Shown here one piece after another: positions 46,833-55,929 of a DNA stretch of 64,000 nucleotides. The stretch is from Couchioplanes caeruleus (GTDB taxonomy: Bacteria > Actinomycetota > Actinomycetes > Mycobacteriales > Micromonosporaceae). The position numbers and the translations under genes are program-made. Position 1 is the first letter of the stretch. Every line of letters starts with the position of its first letter. A model generated the notes under the pieces. That model was given only the letters and a program-made list of their open reading frames with translations, did no database searches and was not told the DNA's origin. Location of the stretch: positions 3,654,501 through 3,718,500 of the forward strand of contig NZ_CP092183.1 of assembly GCF_023499255.1 (NCBI RefSeq), in the 5' to 3' direction.

Positions 46833-47127
46833 GCCCGGCCTCCCGCCACAGCAGATCGGCCCGGTGCGCCAGCCCGGCGGCCTCCCGGGCGGCCGTCGCA
46901 CCGCCGCGGCCCGCGGTGATCGCCTCGGCCCGGGCGAGCAGCGCCTCGGCCTCGGGGACACGGCCGGCGCAGGCATCCCGGCTCACCGCCGCGGTCGCGA
47001 TCCCGGCCCGCGCGGCCGACCATTCCGTACGCCGCTCCAGCGCCGTCGCCCGCAGCCGTGGCACCGCGGCGACCAGGAAACCGGCCCCGAGCAGCACCAC
47101 GCCGCCGACCGCCCACACCCACCCCAT
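46825..47127 (-). CDS. Small single-TM protein (first gene of operon)
   Basis: A 100-residue protein from ATG 47127. An N-terminal TM (VWAVGGVVLLGAGFLVAAVP) is followed by a basic, Ala/Arg/Glu-rich helical tail (ATALERRTEWSAARAG, EAEALLARAEAITAGRGG). No ribosome binding site stands out. The stop overlaps the next start by 8 nt, putting it first in a three-gene membrane operon. Confidence 0.55.
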   Translation of the reverse strand: MGWVWAVGGVVLLGAGFLVAAVPRLRATALERRTEWSAARAGIATAAVSRDACAGRVPEAEALLARAEAITAGRGGATAAREAAGLAHRADLLWREAGHG

Positions 47128-47242
47128 GATCGGCCATTCTCGCAGGCCGCCGCCCGGCCGCCGAAGCGACGGCCGACGTGGCGCACGCGACACTGCGGCG
47201 CCCGCCGGAATCGCCGCGGCGGATCCGGGGTTGGCGGCGGGT

Positions 47243-47911
47243 ATGACGACGATCGGATTCATCGGCAGCGGAAACATCGGCGGCACCGTCGCACGGCTGG
47301 CGGTCGCCGCCGGCCAGGACGTGGTGCTGAGCAACTCCCGCGGACCGGAGACCCTGCAGGACCTGGTCGGCGAGCTCGGCCCGCACGCCCGCGCCGGCCA
47401 CCCGGCCGACGCCGCGGCCGCCGGCGACATCGTGGTGGTGACGGTGCCGTTCAAGGCGTACGGGGACGCGCCCGCCGAGCCGCTGGCCGGCAAGGTGGTC
47501 ATCGACACCACGAACTACTACCCGCAGCGCGACGGGCACTTCCCCGACCTCGACGCCGCCACCGTCACGAGCAGCGAACTGCTGCAACGGCATCTCACCG
47601 GCGCCCGGGTGGTCAAGGTCTTCAACAACATCTTCTTCCGCCACCTCGGCTCGCTCGCCCGCCCCGCCGGCGCGCCCGACCGCACCGCGCTGACGATCGC
47701 CGGCGACGACGCGGACGCCAAGCGGGCGGTCACCGACTTCCTCGACACGATCGGCTACGACACGGTCGACATCGGGACGCTGGCCGACAGCTGGCGCGTC
47801 CAGCCGGACACCCCGGCGTACGGCGCCCCGTACGGCTCGTTCGACGACCCGGCCGGCACCCCGGCCGACGCGGCCGAGGTCCGCGCCGCGGTGGCCGCCG
47901 CCCGGCGCTGA
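47243..47911 (+). CDS. NADPH-dependent F420 reductase-like / NAD-binding oxidoreductase
   Basis: A 222-residue protein from ATG 47243 with a Rossmann start TIGFIGSGNIGGTVARLAV and SNSRGPETL for the 2'-phosphate of NADP. Later parts (VVIDTTNYYPQRDG, VVKVFNNIFFRHLG) match the F420-dependent NADP oxidoreductase-like family common in actinobacteria. It may reduce F420 or an unknown substrate. It converges on the SMP-30 gene with 10 nt between stops. Confidence 0.85.
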   Translation: MTTIGFIGSGNIGGTVARLAVAAGQDVVLSNSRGPETLQDLVGELGPHARAGHPADAAAAGDIVVVTVPFKAYGDAPAEPLAGKVVIDTTNYYPQRDGHFPDLDAATVTSSELLQRHLTGARVVKVFNNIFFRHLGSLARPAGAPDRTALTIAGDDADAKRAVTDFLDTIGYDTVDIGTLADSWRVQPDTPAYGAPYGSFDDPAGTPADAAEVRAAVAAARR

Positions 47912-47921
47912 CCGGGCCGGC

Positions 47922-48845
47922 TCAGGCCGGGGCCGGCTGCGGGTAACGGGCGCCGTTGAAGGTGACCCGGAGCGTGTAGACCGAGGCCCCCGCCGTGATG
48001 AACAGGTGGTTGAGCTTCGGGCCGCCGAACGTGAGGTTGGCGGCGGGTTCGGGAAGGAGCAGTTTGCCGAGGAGGGTGCCGTCGGTGCCGAAGCAGTGCA
48101 CCCCGTCCCAGGCCGCTGCCCAGATCCGGCCCGCCGCGTCCACGCGGACGCCGTCGAAGCGGCCCGCGTTGCACGTCGCGACGACGGCGCCGCCGGTGAG
48201 GGTGCCGTCGGCCGTCACGTCGAAGACGCGGATGTGGCTGGGTTCCTGCCGGGTGTCGGCGATGTAGAGCCGCTGCTCGTCGGGGGAGAAGGCCAGGCCG
48301 TTGGGGCGGCAGAAGTCGCCGGCCACCACGCGCAGGTCGCCGGTGGCCGGGTCCATGCGGAACACGTAGCAGTCGCCGCCGAGCTCGCTCTCGGCCCGGT
48401 GGCCCTCGTAGTCCCCGGCGATGCCGTAGATCGGGTCGGTGAACCAGATCGTCCCGTCGGCGCGGACCACCACGTCGTTGGGGCTGTTGAGGCGCCTGCC
48501 CTCGTACCGGTCGGCCAGCACGGTGAGGGTGCCGTCGTGCTCCGTACGGGTGACCCGCCGGTTGCCCTGCTCGCAGGTGACCAGCCGCCCCTGCCGGTCG
48601 ACGGTGTTGCCGTTCGCGTAGCCGGACGCGTGCCGGAACACCCCCACGGCGCCGGTGGTCTCGTCCCAGCGCAGCAACCGGTCGTTGGGGATGTCGCTCC
48701 ACACCAGGTAGCGGCCCGCCGGGAAGTACGCCGGTCCCTCGCTCTTGCGCGCGCCGGTGTGCAGCCGCTCGACCACGAAGTCCCCGTCGCAGCCGCTGAA
48801 CCGCTCATCGAGGGCCTGGAACTGCGCCGGGATGGTCTCGACCAT
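47922..48845 (-). CDS. SMP-30/gluconolactonase family protein
   Basis: A 307-residue six-bladed propeller from ATG 48845 with GAGAGGAG upstream. Metal-site residues: SEGPAYF (Glu), LNSPNDVVVRADG (Asn) and GRFDGVRVDAAGRIW (Asp). Family members are Ca/Zn-dependent lactonases hydrolysing sugar lactones such as gluconolactone. Divergent from an Lrp/AsnC regulator whose sites may lie between them. Confidence 0.9.
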   Translation of the reverse strand: MVETIPAQFQALDERFSGCDGDFVVERLHTGARKSEGPAYFPAGRYLVWSDIPNDRLLRWDETTGAVGVFRHASGYANGNTVDRQGRLVTCEQGNRRVTRTEHDGTLTVLADRYEGRRLNSPNDVVVRADGTIWFTDPIYGIAGDYEGHRAESELGGDCYVFRMDPATGDLRVVAGDFCRPNGLAFSPDEQRLYIADTRQEPSHIRVFDVTADGTLTGGAVVATCNAGRFDGVRVDAAGRIWAAAWDGVHCFGTDGTLLGKLLLPEPAANLTFGGPKLNHLFITAGASVYTLRVTFNGARYPQPAPA

Positions 48846-48862
48846 GGTGGTCTCCTCTCACA

Positions 48863-48900
48863 TATGGTCCGACCCTACGTCGGCTGAACGTAGTATGGTC
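48863..48900. promoter_or_regulatory. TATGGTC direct repeats between SMP-30 and Lrp genes
   Basis: TATGGTC occurs at 48863-48869 and 48894-48900, 31 bp (three helical turns) apart, in the short intergenic region. TAGTAT overlapping the second copy may be the -10 of the Lrp gene. The spacing suits an octameric Lrp-type protein. Confidence 0.4.
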
Positions 48901-48925
48901 AAGGCCGGTGTTAGGAGAACGACAT

Positions 48926-49408
48926 ATGGTGGACGACGTCGATCGCGCACTGCTCGCCTCTCTCCAGGAAGACGCGGCGCAGTCCTACGCGGCCCTGGGC
49001 GCGGCGGTGGGCCTGTCGCCGGGCGCCGCCCATGAGCGGGTCCGCAAGCTGCGCGAGCGGGGCGTGATCCGGCGTACCACGGTGGACGTCGACCCGGCCG
49101 CCGTCGGCCGTGGCGTGAGCGCGTTCGTCATGGTCAACGCCGGGGTGTGGATGGGCGACCCCGCCACCCGGGAGGCGCTGCTGGCCATACCCGGCATCCA
49201 GGAGGCGCACATCGTGGCCGGAGCGGCCTCGCTGCTGGTGAAGGTCCGCACCGCGACCACCGAGGAACTGCAGGCGACGCTGCGCCGGATCTTCGCCGTG
49301 GACGGCGTGACCGGCACGGAGACGATCGTGGTGCTGGAGACCTGCTTCGAGCGGCCGATCGGGGTCGGCCCCGCTGAGGGTTCACCCCGGCGGGGGTCGC
49401 ATCGATGA
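48926..49408 (+). CDS. Lrp/AsnC family transcriptional regulator
   Basis: A 160-residue protein from ATG 48926 with AGGAG 8 nt upstream (GTG 48908 is the longer alternative). HTH: VDRALLASLQEDAAQSYAAL, then VGLSPGAAHERVRKLRERGVI; RAM ligand/oligomerisation domain with IPGIQEAHIVAGAASLLVKV. These regulators respond to amino acids or related metabolites and often control divergent genes; the lactonase-like gene is the natural target. Confidence 0.9.
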   Translation: MVDDVDRALLASLQEDAAQSYAALGAAVGLSPGAAHERVRKLRERGVIRRTTVDVDPAAVGRGVSAFVMVNAGVWMGDPATREALLAIPGIQEAHIVAGAASLLVKVRTATTEELQATLRRIFAVDGVTGTETIVVLETCFERPIGVGPAEGSPRRGSHR

Positions 49409-49432
49409 GCGCCGTTCTCTAGGGTGGGCGGG

Positions 49433-50236
49433 GTGGACAGCGAGCACACCGGCATCGATGAGACCGTGCCGCACTCCGCGCGGGTGTGGAACTACTGGCT
49501 CGGCGGCAAGGACAACTTCCGGGCCGATCGCGAGGTCGGTGACGAGTTCAGCCGGTTCTATCCCGACATCGAGGTGGTGGCGCGCAGCTCGCGGGGCTTC
49601 CTCACCCGCGCCGTGCGGTTCCTGGTCGGCGAGCGGGGGATCCGCCAGCTGCTCGACATCGGCACCGGGCTGCCCACGGTGGACAACACCCATCAGGTCG
49701 CGCAGGCCGTCCTGCCCGAGGCCCGCATCGTGTACGTGGACAACGACCCGATGGTCCTCGCGTACGCCCGTGCCCTGCTGACCGGCAGCCCGCGCGGCGC
49801 CACCGAATACCTCGACGCCGACCTGCGCGACCCGGAGCGCATCCTCGAGCTGGCCGGGCGCAGCACGCTCGACCTGTCCCAGCCCGTCGGGCTCATCCTC
49901 ATGAACATCCTCGGCCACGTCCCCGGCCTGGACGCGGCGGCCGGGATCGTGCGGCGGCTGCTGGCCGGCCTGCCGCCGGGCAGCTACCTGGTGACCGCCG
50001 ACGGCACCAACGTGATCGACGGCCCGGCGTTCGAGGAGGCGATCGCGGTGTGGAACGCCAACGCCCCGCTGCCGTACCACCTGCGGACGCCCGAGCAGCT
50101 CGCCACGTTCCTGGAGGGTCTCGAGGTGGAAGAGCCCGGCCTGGTGCCGTGCTCGCGGTGGCGGCCCGCCCCGGACGCCGCGCCGGAGGAGCTGCGCGAG
50201 GTCGACGAGTTCGGAGCCGTCGCGCGCAAGCCCTGA
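49433..50236 (+). CDS. SAM-dependent methyltransferase (DUF574/PF04672-like)
   Basis: A 267-residue protein from GTG 49433 (GTG 49424 possible). The family signature PHSARVWNYWLGGKDNF is at the N-terminus, followed by FLVGERGIRQLLDIGTGLPT (SAM site), RIVYVDNDPMVLAYARALL and LMNILGHV. This family is expanded in actinobacteria; substrates are mostly unknown. A P1-family peptidase starts 14 nt downstream, perhaps in one transcript. Confidence 0.88.
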   Translation: MDSEHTGIDETVPHSARVWNYWLGGKDNFRADREVGDEFSRFYPDIEVVARSSRGFLTRAVRFLVGERGIRQLLDIGTGLPTVDNTHQVAQAVLPEARIVYVDNDPMVLAYARALLTGSPRGATEYLDADLRDPERILELAGRSTLDLSQPVGLILMNILGHVPGLDAAAGIVRRLLAGLPPGSYLVTADGTNVIDGPAFEEAIAVWNANAPLPYHLRTPEQLATFLEGLEVEEPGLVPCSRWRPAPDAAPEELREVDEFGAVARKP

Positions 50237-50250
50237 GGCATGATCGGGGG

Positions 50251-51156
50251 ATGGGCGCACCACAGCTGCTCTCCGCGTACGCCGGGCACTGGACCGGCGA
50301 CGGCACCGGCGTGACCGTCATCCTCCCGCCGCCCGGCACGGTCGCCTCCGGCGAGGTCCGCGGCGGCGCCCCGGCGACCCGCGAGTTCGCGCTGCTCGAC
50401 CCCACCCGGCTGGTCGACCGGGTGGACGCGGTGGTGCTCTCGGGCGGCTCGGCGTTCGGCCTGGCCGCGGCCGACGGCGTGATGGGCGCGCTGCGGGAGC
50501 GCGGCGCGGGCTTCCCCACGCCCGTCGGCCCGGTCCCGATCGTCGTCGGCATGTCCATCTTCGACACCTCGGTCCGGACGGTCGCCGGCCCGGCCGATGC
50601 CGGCGGACCGAAGACTGCCGGGCCGCCCGATGCGGCCGCCGGCCGGGCCGCCGCCCGCGCGGCGTGGAACGGCGAGGCGTTCGCCGCGGGCCGCGTCGGA
50701 GCGGGCACGGGCGCGTCGACCGGCAAGTGGCGCGACCGGCTCGACCCGGGCGGCGTGGGCTGGGCCGTGCGCGACGCCGGCCCGGCCCGGGTCGCCGCGG
50801 TCGTCGTGGTCAACGCCTGGGGCGACGTGCTCGGCCCCGGCGGCGAGCCGCTGTTCGCCGCCGGCGCGGGGCCGCAACGGACCGCCGCAGCGTTCGGCAT
50901 GCAGAACACGACCGTGGGCGTGGTGCTGACCGACGCGGCGCTCACCAAGAACGACTGTTTCCTGCTCGCCCAGAGCGGCCACACCGGCTTCGCGCGGACC
51001 ATCCACCCGGCGCACTCGCGCTACGACGGCGACGCGGTGGTCGCGCTCGCGACCGGCGAGGCAGCCGGCCCGGCCGATCTGGACCTGATCCGCGCGGTGG
51101 CGGTCGACGTGGTCGCGGAAGCCGTCCGGGCCGCGGTGTCCGCCGAGCGCGGCTAG
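50251..51156 (+). CDS. P1-family (DmpA/BapA-like) aminopeptidase
   Basis: A 301-residue Ntn-type hydrolase from ATG 50251. VDAVVLSGGSAFGLAAADG is the family's early signature, and the self-cleavage/nucleophile region is GMQNTTVGVVLTDA, where a Thr becomes the N-terminal nucleophile after autoprocessing. P1 peptidases release N-terminal L- or beta-amino acids (L-aminopeptidase/D-esterase). No signal peptide. The next gene starts 4 nt after the stop. Confidence 0.87.
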   Translation: MGAPQLLSAYAGHWTGDGTGVTVILPPPGTVASGEVRGGAPATREFALLDPTRLVDRVDAVVLSGGSAFGLAAADGVMGALRERGAGFPTPVGPVPIVVGMSIFDTSVRTVAGPADAGGPKTAGPPDAAAGRAAARAAWNGEAFAAGRVGAGTGASTGKWRDRLDPGGVGWAVRDAGPARVAAVVVVNAWGDVLGPGGEPLFAAGAGPQRTAAAFGMQNTTVGVVLTDAALTKNDCFLLAQSGHTGFARTIHPAHSRYDGDAVVALATGEAAGPADLDLIRAVAVDVVAEAVRAAVSAERG

Positions 51157-51160
51157 CTTG

Positions 51161-52426
51161 ATGCGGATGATCGCCCTTCCCGGACTGCGCTGCACCGACC
51201 ACACCGTCACCGTCCCGCTGGACCACCGCGATCCCGGCGGCGCCACCATCGACGTGTTCGCGCGCGAGGTCGTGGCCCGCGACCGGGCGGGCGACGACCT
51301 GCCGTGGCTGCTGTTCCTGCAGGGCGGGCCGGGCGGCAAGGGTCCGCGCCCGCTGCGGGCCGAGGGCTGGCTGGGGCACGCCCTGCGGACCCACCGGGTG
51401 CTGCTGCTCGACCAGCGCGGCACCGGGCGCAGCACGCCGATCACCGGCCGGACCGTGCGCGGGATGCCGGATGCGGCGCTCGCCGCGTACCTGCGGTTGT
51501 TCCGGGCGGACAGCATCGTGGCGGACGCGGAGATCCTGCGGGAACGGCTCGCCGGCGGGGCGCGGTGGGACACGCTCGGGCAGAGCTACGGCGGCTTCAT
51601 CACGATGGCGTACCTGTCGGCCGCCCCGCAGGGCCTGCGGACCTGTTACGTCACCGGCGGGCTGCCGGGCCTGACCGCCACCGCCGACGACGTGTACGCG
51701 CGCACCTACCCGCGCGTGGCAGCGAGGAACGCCGAGTACTACCGCGCGTTCCCCGGGGACGTGACCGAGGTGCGCCGCATCGCCGATCACCTGGCGGCCG
51801 GTGACGTACGCCTGCCCGACGGCGACCGCCTCACCGTCGACCGCTTCCGCGCGCTGGGCGGCGTGTTCGGGATGAGCTACGGCTGCGCCCAGGTGCACTG
51901 GCTGCTCGACGAGGCCTGGAACGGCGGGGAGCTGTCGGACACCTTCCGCCACGAGGTCATGCGGCACACCGGGTTCGTCGACACGCCGCTGGCGGCGCTG
52001 CAGGAATACACGTACGGCCAGGGCGCGACGCCCACGGCCTGGGCCGCGCACCGGGCGCTCCGGCGCCACCCGGCGTTCGCCGCGGACGCCGACCCGCTGC
52101 TGTTCACCGGCGAGATGATGTACCCGTGGATGTTCCGGCAGATCGCCGCGCTGCGCCCGTTCGCCGGCGCGGCCGACCTGCTCGCGGCCGCGGACGACTG
52201 GCCGCCGCTCTACGATCTCGGCCGCCTGGCGTCCAACGAGGTCCCGGTGCACGCGGCGGTCTACGCCGACGACCTGTACGTCGACGCCGGGCTCTCGCTG
52301 CGGACCGCGCAGGAGGTGGGCAACGTCCGCACGTGGGTGACCAGCGAGTATCAGCACGACGGTCTGCGGACGGCCGGGCCGGAGGTGCTGGGCCACCTCA
52401 TGGACATGGCCGCCGGGCGCCGCTGA
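51161..52426 (+). CDS. Alpha/beta hydrolase, proline iminopeptidase-like
   Basis: A 421-residue cytoplasmic S33-type protein from ATG 51161 (TTG 51158 and ATG 51167 are near). Motifs: LLFLQGGPGGKGPRP, LLLDQRGTGRST, TLGQSYGGFITMAYL with the nucleophile Ser, VYADDLYVD (Asp) and EYQHDGLR (His). The family removes N-terminal proline or similar residues from peptides. Close coupling to a P1 aminopeptidase suggests a shared role in peptide breakdown. A strong hairpin follows. Confidence 0.87.
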   Translation: MRMIALPGLRCTDHTVTVPLDHRDPGGATIDVFAREVVARDRAGDDLPWLLFLQGGPGGKGPRPLRAEGWLGHALRTHRVLLLDQRGTGRSTPITGRTVRGMPDAALAAYLRLFRADSIVADAEILRERLAGGARWDTLGQSYGGFITMAYLSAAPQGLRTCYVTGGLPGLTATADDVYARTYPRVAARNAEYYRAFPGDVTEVRRIADHLAAGDVRLPDGDRLTVDRFRALGGVFGMSYGCAQVHWLLDEAWNGGELSDTFRHEVMRHTGFVDTPLAALQEYTYGQGATPTAWAAHRALRRHPAFAADADPLLFTGEMMYPWMFRQIAALRPFAGAADLLAAADDWPPLYDLGRLASNEVPVHAAVYADDLYVDAGLSLRTAQEVGNVRTWVTSEYQHDGLRTAGPEVLGHLMDMAAGRR

Positions 52427-52430
52427 CGAA

Positions 52431-52472
52431 CGGCGGCACCCCACGCGGGGGTGGTCGCGTGGGGTGCCGCCG
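52431..52472. terminator. 17-bp perfect hairpin, bidirectional terminator
   Basis: CGGCGGCACCCCACGCG (52431-52447) and CGCGTGGGGTGCCGCCG (52456-52472) pair perfectly over 17 bp with an 8-nt loop. It lies between the stops of two convergent genes (52426 and 52506). Confidence 0.85.
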
Positions 52473-52505
52473 GTCCCGGGGGGCGCGGGACGTCGTGGGG
52501 CCGGA

Positions 52506-53636
52506 TCAGGCGAAGCGCGCGGCGATCCAGTTCGCCACCGTGTCCACCGAGGCGAACACCGCGCCGTCGTGGGTCTCGCCCTCGAGGGTGATGAACTCGA
52601 CGGACTGGCGGTACTGGCTGAGCTCGTCCAACAGCGGGCCGGCCGTGATCCCGTACGGAACGGCCTCGTCCTCGGTGCCCTGCACGATGAGGATCGGCGC
52701 GCTCGGGGCCGTGCCGCCCGGGTTGCCGTACTGGGCGAGCTTCGAGATCACCGCCTGCGGGACGACGCCGCCGGGCACGAGCTGCTCGGGGGTGAGCGGT
52801 GCGTACGCGCTGAGGATCTCGTTGAGGCAGCCGCTCTGCAGCACGCTGGACTTCTGCTTCGCCGGCGCGGCCAGGTAGGAGTTCGGGTTGAAGGTGGGCT
52901 CGACCGCGTTGATGCCGTACATGGCCATGACGAGGTAACCCTGGCCCTCCGTGCCGGGGATGTCCGGCGCGATCAGGTCGAGGTTGGACGCGGGCGCGAT
53001 CGTCGCCACGCCACGCAGCACGAGCGAGCCGTCGTACGACGGGGCCAGCTGGCCGGCGAACAGCGCGCCCTGCCCGCCCTGCGAGTGCCCGTCGACGGCG
53101 TAGTCGGTGGTCAGCGCCGGGTCCAGGTTCCGGGCGGCCTTGACGCTGTCGATGATCGACCGGCCCTCGCTGTTGCCGATCAGGTACGGGTGGCTCTCCG
53201 GGGTGCCCAGGCCGGGATAGTCGGGGGCGGCCACCGTCCAGCCCTTCTTGAGCAGCGCGGCGATGGCGGCCCGTGCCTCCGGCCAGAAGACGGCCTGGCT
53301 GGCCGACGGGGCGCACTTGTCGGCCAGGCCGGTGGTGCCGTGGCCCCAGGCGACCGTGCGGTTCTTCTTGCCGGTCTTCGGGGTGAGGACCAGGCCGGTC
53401 GCCACGGTGGCGACGCCGGAGACGTTCGTGGTCACGTACGAAATGCGCTTGCCGGTGGCCAGGGGCGCCAATTCCGGCGGGAGGGTGGCGGTGGTGGAGA
53501 GCAGAACGGTGCCGGGGGCGGTGACCGCATTCGCGGTGCCGCCGGTGGTGACGACGGTGCCGAGAACGGCCAGAAGGGTCACCTGGACGGCGGCGGCCCA
53601 TCTGACGGCGAGGCGCCGCCCGAGAGTTCTTCTCAT
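52506..53636 (-). CDS. Secreted lipase/alpha-beta hydrolase
   Basis: A 376-residue protein from ATG 53636. Signal peptide about 1-37 (RRLAVRWAAAVQVTLLAVLG, ANA-V). The hydrolase part resembles secretory lipase (LIP)-type proteins: TVAWGHGTTGLADKCAPS, VAAPDYPGLGTPESHPY, VDGHSQGGQGALFAG (nucleophile Ser), ILIVQGTEDEAVPYG (Asp) and EGETHDGAV (His). Probably an extracellular ester or lipid hydrolase. Confidence 0.85.
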   Translation of the reverse strand: MRRTLGRRLAVRWAAAVQVTLLAVLGTVVTTGGTANAVTAPGTVLLSTTATLPPELAPLATGKRISYVTTNVSGVATVATGLVLTPKTGKKNRTVAWGHGTTGLADKCAPSASQAVFWPEARAAIAALLKKGWTVAAPDYPGLGTPESHPYLIGNSEGRSIIDSVKAARNLDPALTTDYAVDGHSQGGQGALFAGQLAPSYDGSLVLRGVATIAPASNLDLIAPDIPGTEGQGYLVMAMYGINAVEPTFNPNSYLAAPAKQKSSVLQSGCLNEILSAYAPLTPEQLVPGGVVPQAVISKLAQYGNPGGTAPSAPILIVQGTEDEAVPYGITAGPLLDELSQYRQSVEFITLEGETHDGAVFASVDTVANWIAARFA

Positions 53637-53783
53637 CTATTTCGTCCTTTCGGGAATGGGAGGGAGCGCGGGACGTCGAGCTTCGACGGTAGGCGCGGGC
53701 GACCCGGATGGCCCAAAGGGCGACCCCGGTCGTGAAGGCATGCGGGGGCCGGGTGGAAATGGCGAGGGGAAAAGAATGGTGTC

Positions 53784-54965
53784 TCAGGCGAGGTGGTCGG
53801 CGATGCGGCGCAACGCGGTGATGGTCTCGCGGTCGCGGGCCGGGTCGTCCTCGGTGGGCCAGGCGCTGCACTTGACGATGACCACGTCGGCGGCGGGGTC
53901 GACGAAGAGGTACTGGCCGTGCACGCCGAGGCCGGTGAAGGCGTGGAAGCAGCTCTCGCCGAGGGTCCACCACTGGTTGGCGTACCCGTAGTGGTCGTAG
54001 CCGCTGGGGCCGAGCGCGCCCACGGCGAGGTGCGGGACGTCGGCGCCGCGGCTGCGGCGCACCCAGTCGCCGGGCACGATCTGCTCGTCCCCGCAGACGC
54101 CGTCGCGGGCCATCATCAGCCCGACCCGGGCGAGGTCGCGGGCGGTGGCGTTGAAGGCGCCGGCACCGATCGCGGTCCGCGGCTCGGAGCGGCTGAGCCC
54201 ATAGTACGCGTTGCGCTCGGCGCCGATGCGGGCCCACAACCGGTCCGAGGCGTACGCCGCCAGCGTCAGCCCGGTGGCCGCCTCGAGCACCCAGCCGAGG
54301 ACCTGGGCGTCGAAGGTGGAGTAGTTGAAGCGTTCGCCGATGCCGGCCGTGCGCGGCGCCGACCGGATGATCGCGGCCACGTCGCCGCCGCTGAGCACGG
54401 CGCGTTCGAAGCGGCGGATGAAGCTGTCGGTGCCGTCCCAGGTCTCGAGGTCGCCGACGCCGCTGCTCATGTCGAGCAGGTCGGCGAGCGTGGTGCCCTC
54501 GTACGCCGTGCCGAGGAAGTCCGGCCGGTAGTCGGTGACCAGGTCCTTCACGCTGCCGACGGCGCCCTCGGCGAGCGCGATGCCGAGCAGGATCGACGTG
54601 ATCGACTTGGACAGTGAGAACAGCTGCATGCGCACCCGCGGGCCGGCGAAGGCCCCCGGGTAGCTCTCGTGCACGATCGCGCCGCGGTGCAGCACCACGA
54701 ACGCCGTGGTGTGGGTGCGCCGGTGCAGGTCGGCGAGGCTGTGGTCGCGGTCGTCGAAGCGGTACGAGAGGTTCAGCGGCAGGTGCCCGACGGGCAGCGG
54801 CCGGGGGTCGTGGCCGCGCCGGACCGGCTCGGTCGGCATCAGCCAGTTCATGTGGGTGAAGGTGAACTCGTTGATCGGGCGGCGCATCACCAGGTCGCTC
54901 TGGCGCTCCCACCAGGAGGCCGGCCCACCGGCCGGGCGGACCGGGTGCTCCGTCGTGCTCGTCAT
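53784..54965 (-). CDS. Beta-lactamase-fold serine hydrolase
   Basis: A 393-residue class-C beta-lactamase-like protein from ATG 54965. Catalytic SLSKS (SxxK), NYSTFDAQVLG (Tyr of the YxN-type motif) and later LGVHGQYLFVDP. It resembles the EstB/6-aminohexanoate-dimer hydrolase group, acting on esters or amides rather than beta-lactams. No signal peptide. Its ATG comes 1 nt after the stop of the TetR-like gene, so the two are translationally coupled. Confidence 0.87.
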   Translation of the reverse strand: MTSTTEHPVRPAGGPASWWERQSDLVMRRPINEFTFTHMNWLMPTEPVRRGHDPRPLPVGHLPLNLSYRFDDRDHSLADLHRRTHTTAFVVLHRGAIVHESYPGAFAGPRVRMQLFSLSKSITSILLGIALAEGAVGSVKDLVTDYRPDFLGTAYEGTTLADLLDMSSGVGDLETWDGTDSFIRRFERAVLSGGDVAAIIRSAPRTAGIGERFNYSTFDAQVLGWVLEAATGLTLAAYASDRLWARIGAERNAYYGLSRSEPRTAIGAGAFNATARDLARVGLMMARDGVCGDEQIVPGDWVRRSRGADVPHLAVGALGPSGYDHYGYANQWWTLGESCFHAFTGLGVHGQYLFVDPAADVVIVKCSAWPTEDDPARDRETITALRRIADHLA

Positions 54966-54966
54966 G

Positions 54967-55872
54967 TCATTCCCCGCTGTCGTCGAAGGTGCGATCGGCA
55001 GGCCGCGCGGTGTTCGAGACGTCTCGGAAGTGTTCACGCAGCGCCAGGCCGCTGGGTTCAGACACGGGTTCGAGGTAGCTGTTGAGGATGCCGAGGACGG
55101 CCATGCCGACCAGGTTGTCCTCGGGCGACTCGCCGATGATCCCGGCCCCGGGATCGCCCAGGTGGTGCAGGGCGAAGCCCTCGGTGACCGCGGCGAGCAT
55201 GTAGGCGAGCTGGTCGAGGGTGACGCCGGGGCGCAGCTGGAAGCCGCGGGAGGCGAACGTGGACTCGTAGATCTTCTTCCAGGGCTCCAGCGCGCCGGCG
55301 TAGCTGTTCGCGATCGCGTCGTGGATGCCGTCGTTGCGGTCGGCCGTGGCCACCATGATGAGCTGGAGCCGGAACAGCGGCATCCGGCAGATCGCCTGCA
55401 GCTCCGCGTGGGTGGCGCGGTCGATCGCGTCGACGAAGCTCTCCTCGTCGTCCAGCCAGCCGCGGGTCTCGACCTCCGCGTCGTACTGCGGGTCGTAGCT
55501 CATCGCGTGGAACATGAACGTGAGCAGGTCGTTCAGGTAGTCGTCGTGGCTGGCCCAGGTGGCGCGGTACGGCCCGTCGCCCTTCTGGCGAAGGAACGGC
55601 GGCTCGAGGCTCTCCATCTCCTTCGACAGCGCCCGCTCGGTGAGGAAACGCAGCCCGGACCAGTACTGCTTGCGTCCGTCGGCTTCTGCCGCGCGTTCGC
55701 AGGCGCCGAGGTTCTGTTCGATGAGGTTCGCGCCGGCCTTGAGGTACGACGCGACCTTGGGCGAGTTGACCAGGGCGGCCCGGGTCGCCTCGCGGACGCC
55801 CTTGACGCGCGTGACGATGCCGGAGAAGTCCTGGTTATACGGATAAGGCAGATCCTTCTTGCCGAGCGTCAT
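54967..55872 (-). CDS. Protein with TetR-like C-terminal half, no visible HTH
   Basis: A 301-residue protein from ATG 55872 (TTG 55908 upstream). Helical throughout; residues 210-275 (LRPGVTLDQLAYMLAAVTEG, then FALHHLGDPG and NLVGMAVLGILNSYL) resemble the ligand/dimer part of TetR-family proteins. A DNA-binding HTH is not evident in the N-terminal 200 residues. Not firmly assigned to a family. It is coupled to the serine hydrolase downstream, so it may regulate or assist it. Confidence 0.6.
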   Translation of the reverse strand: MTLGKKDLPYPYNQDFSGIVTRVKGVREATRAALVNSPKVASYLKAGANLIEQNLGACERAAEADGRKQYWSGLRFLTERALSKEMESLEPPFLRQKGDGPYRATWASHDDYLNDLLTFMFHAMSYDPQYDAEVETRGWLDDEESFVDAIDRATHAELQAICRMPLFRLQLIMVATADRNDGIHDAIANSYAGALEPWKKIYESTFASRGFQLRPGVTLDQLAYMLAAVTEGFALHHLGDPGAGIIGESPEDNLVGMAVLGILNSYLEPVSEPSGLALREHFRDVSNTARPADRTFDDSGE

Positions 55873-55929
55873 GAACCGATTCTTTGTCGGGCCCCACCAT
55901 GCGGACAAGTGCGCGGGTGCGTAGTACTC

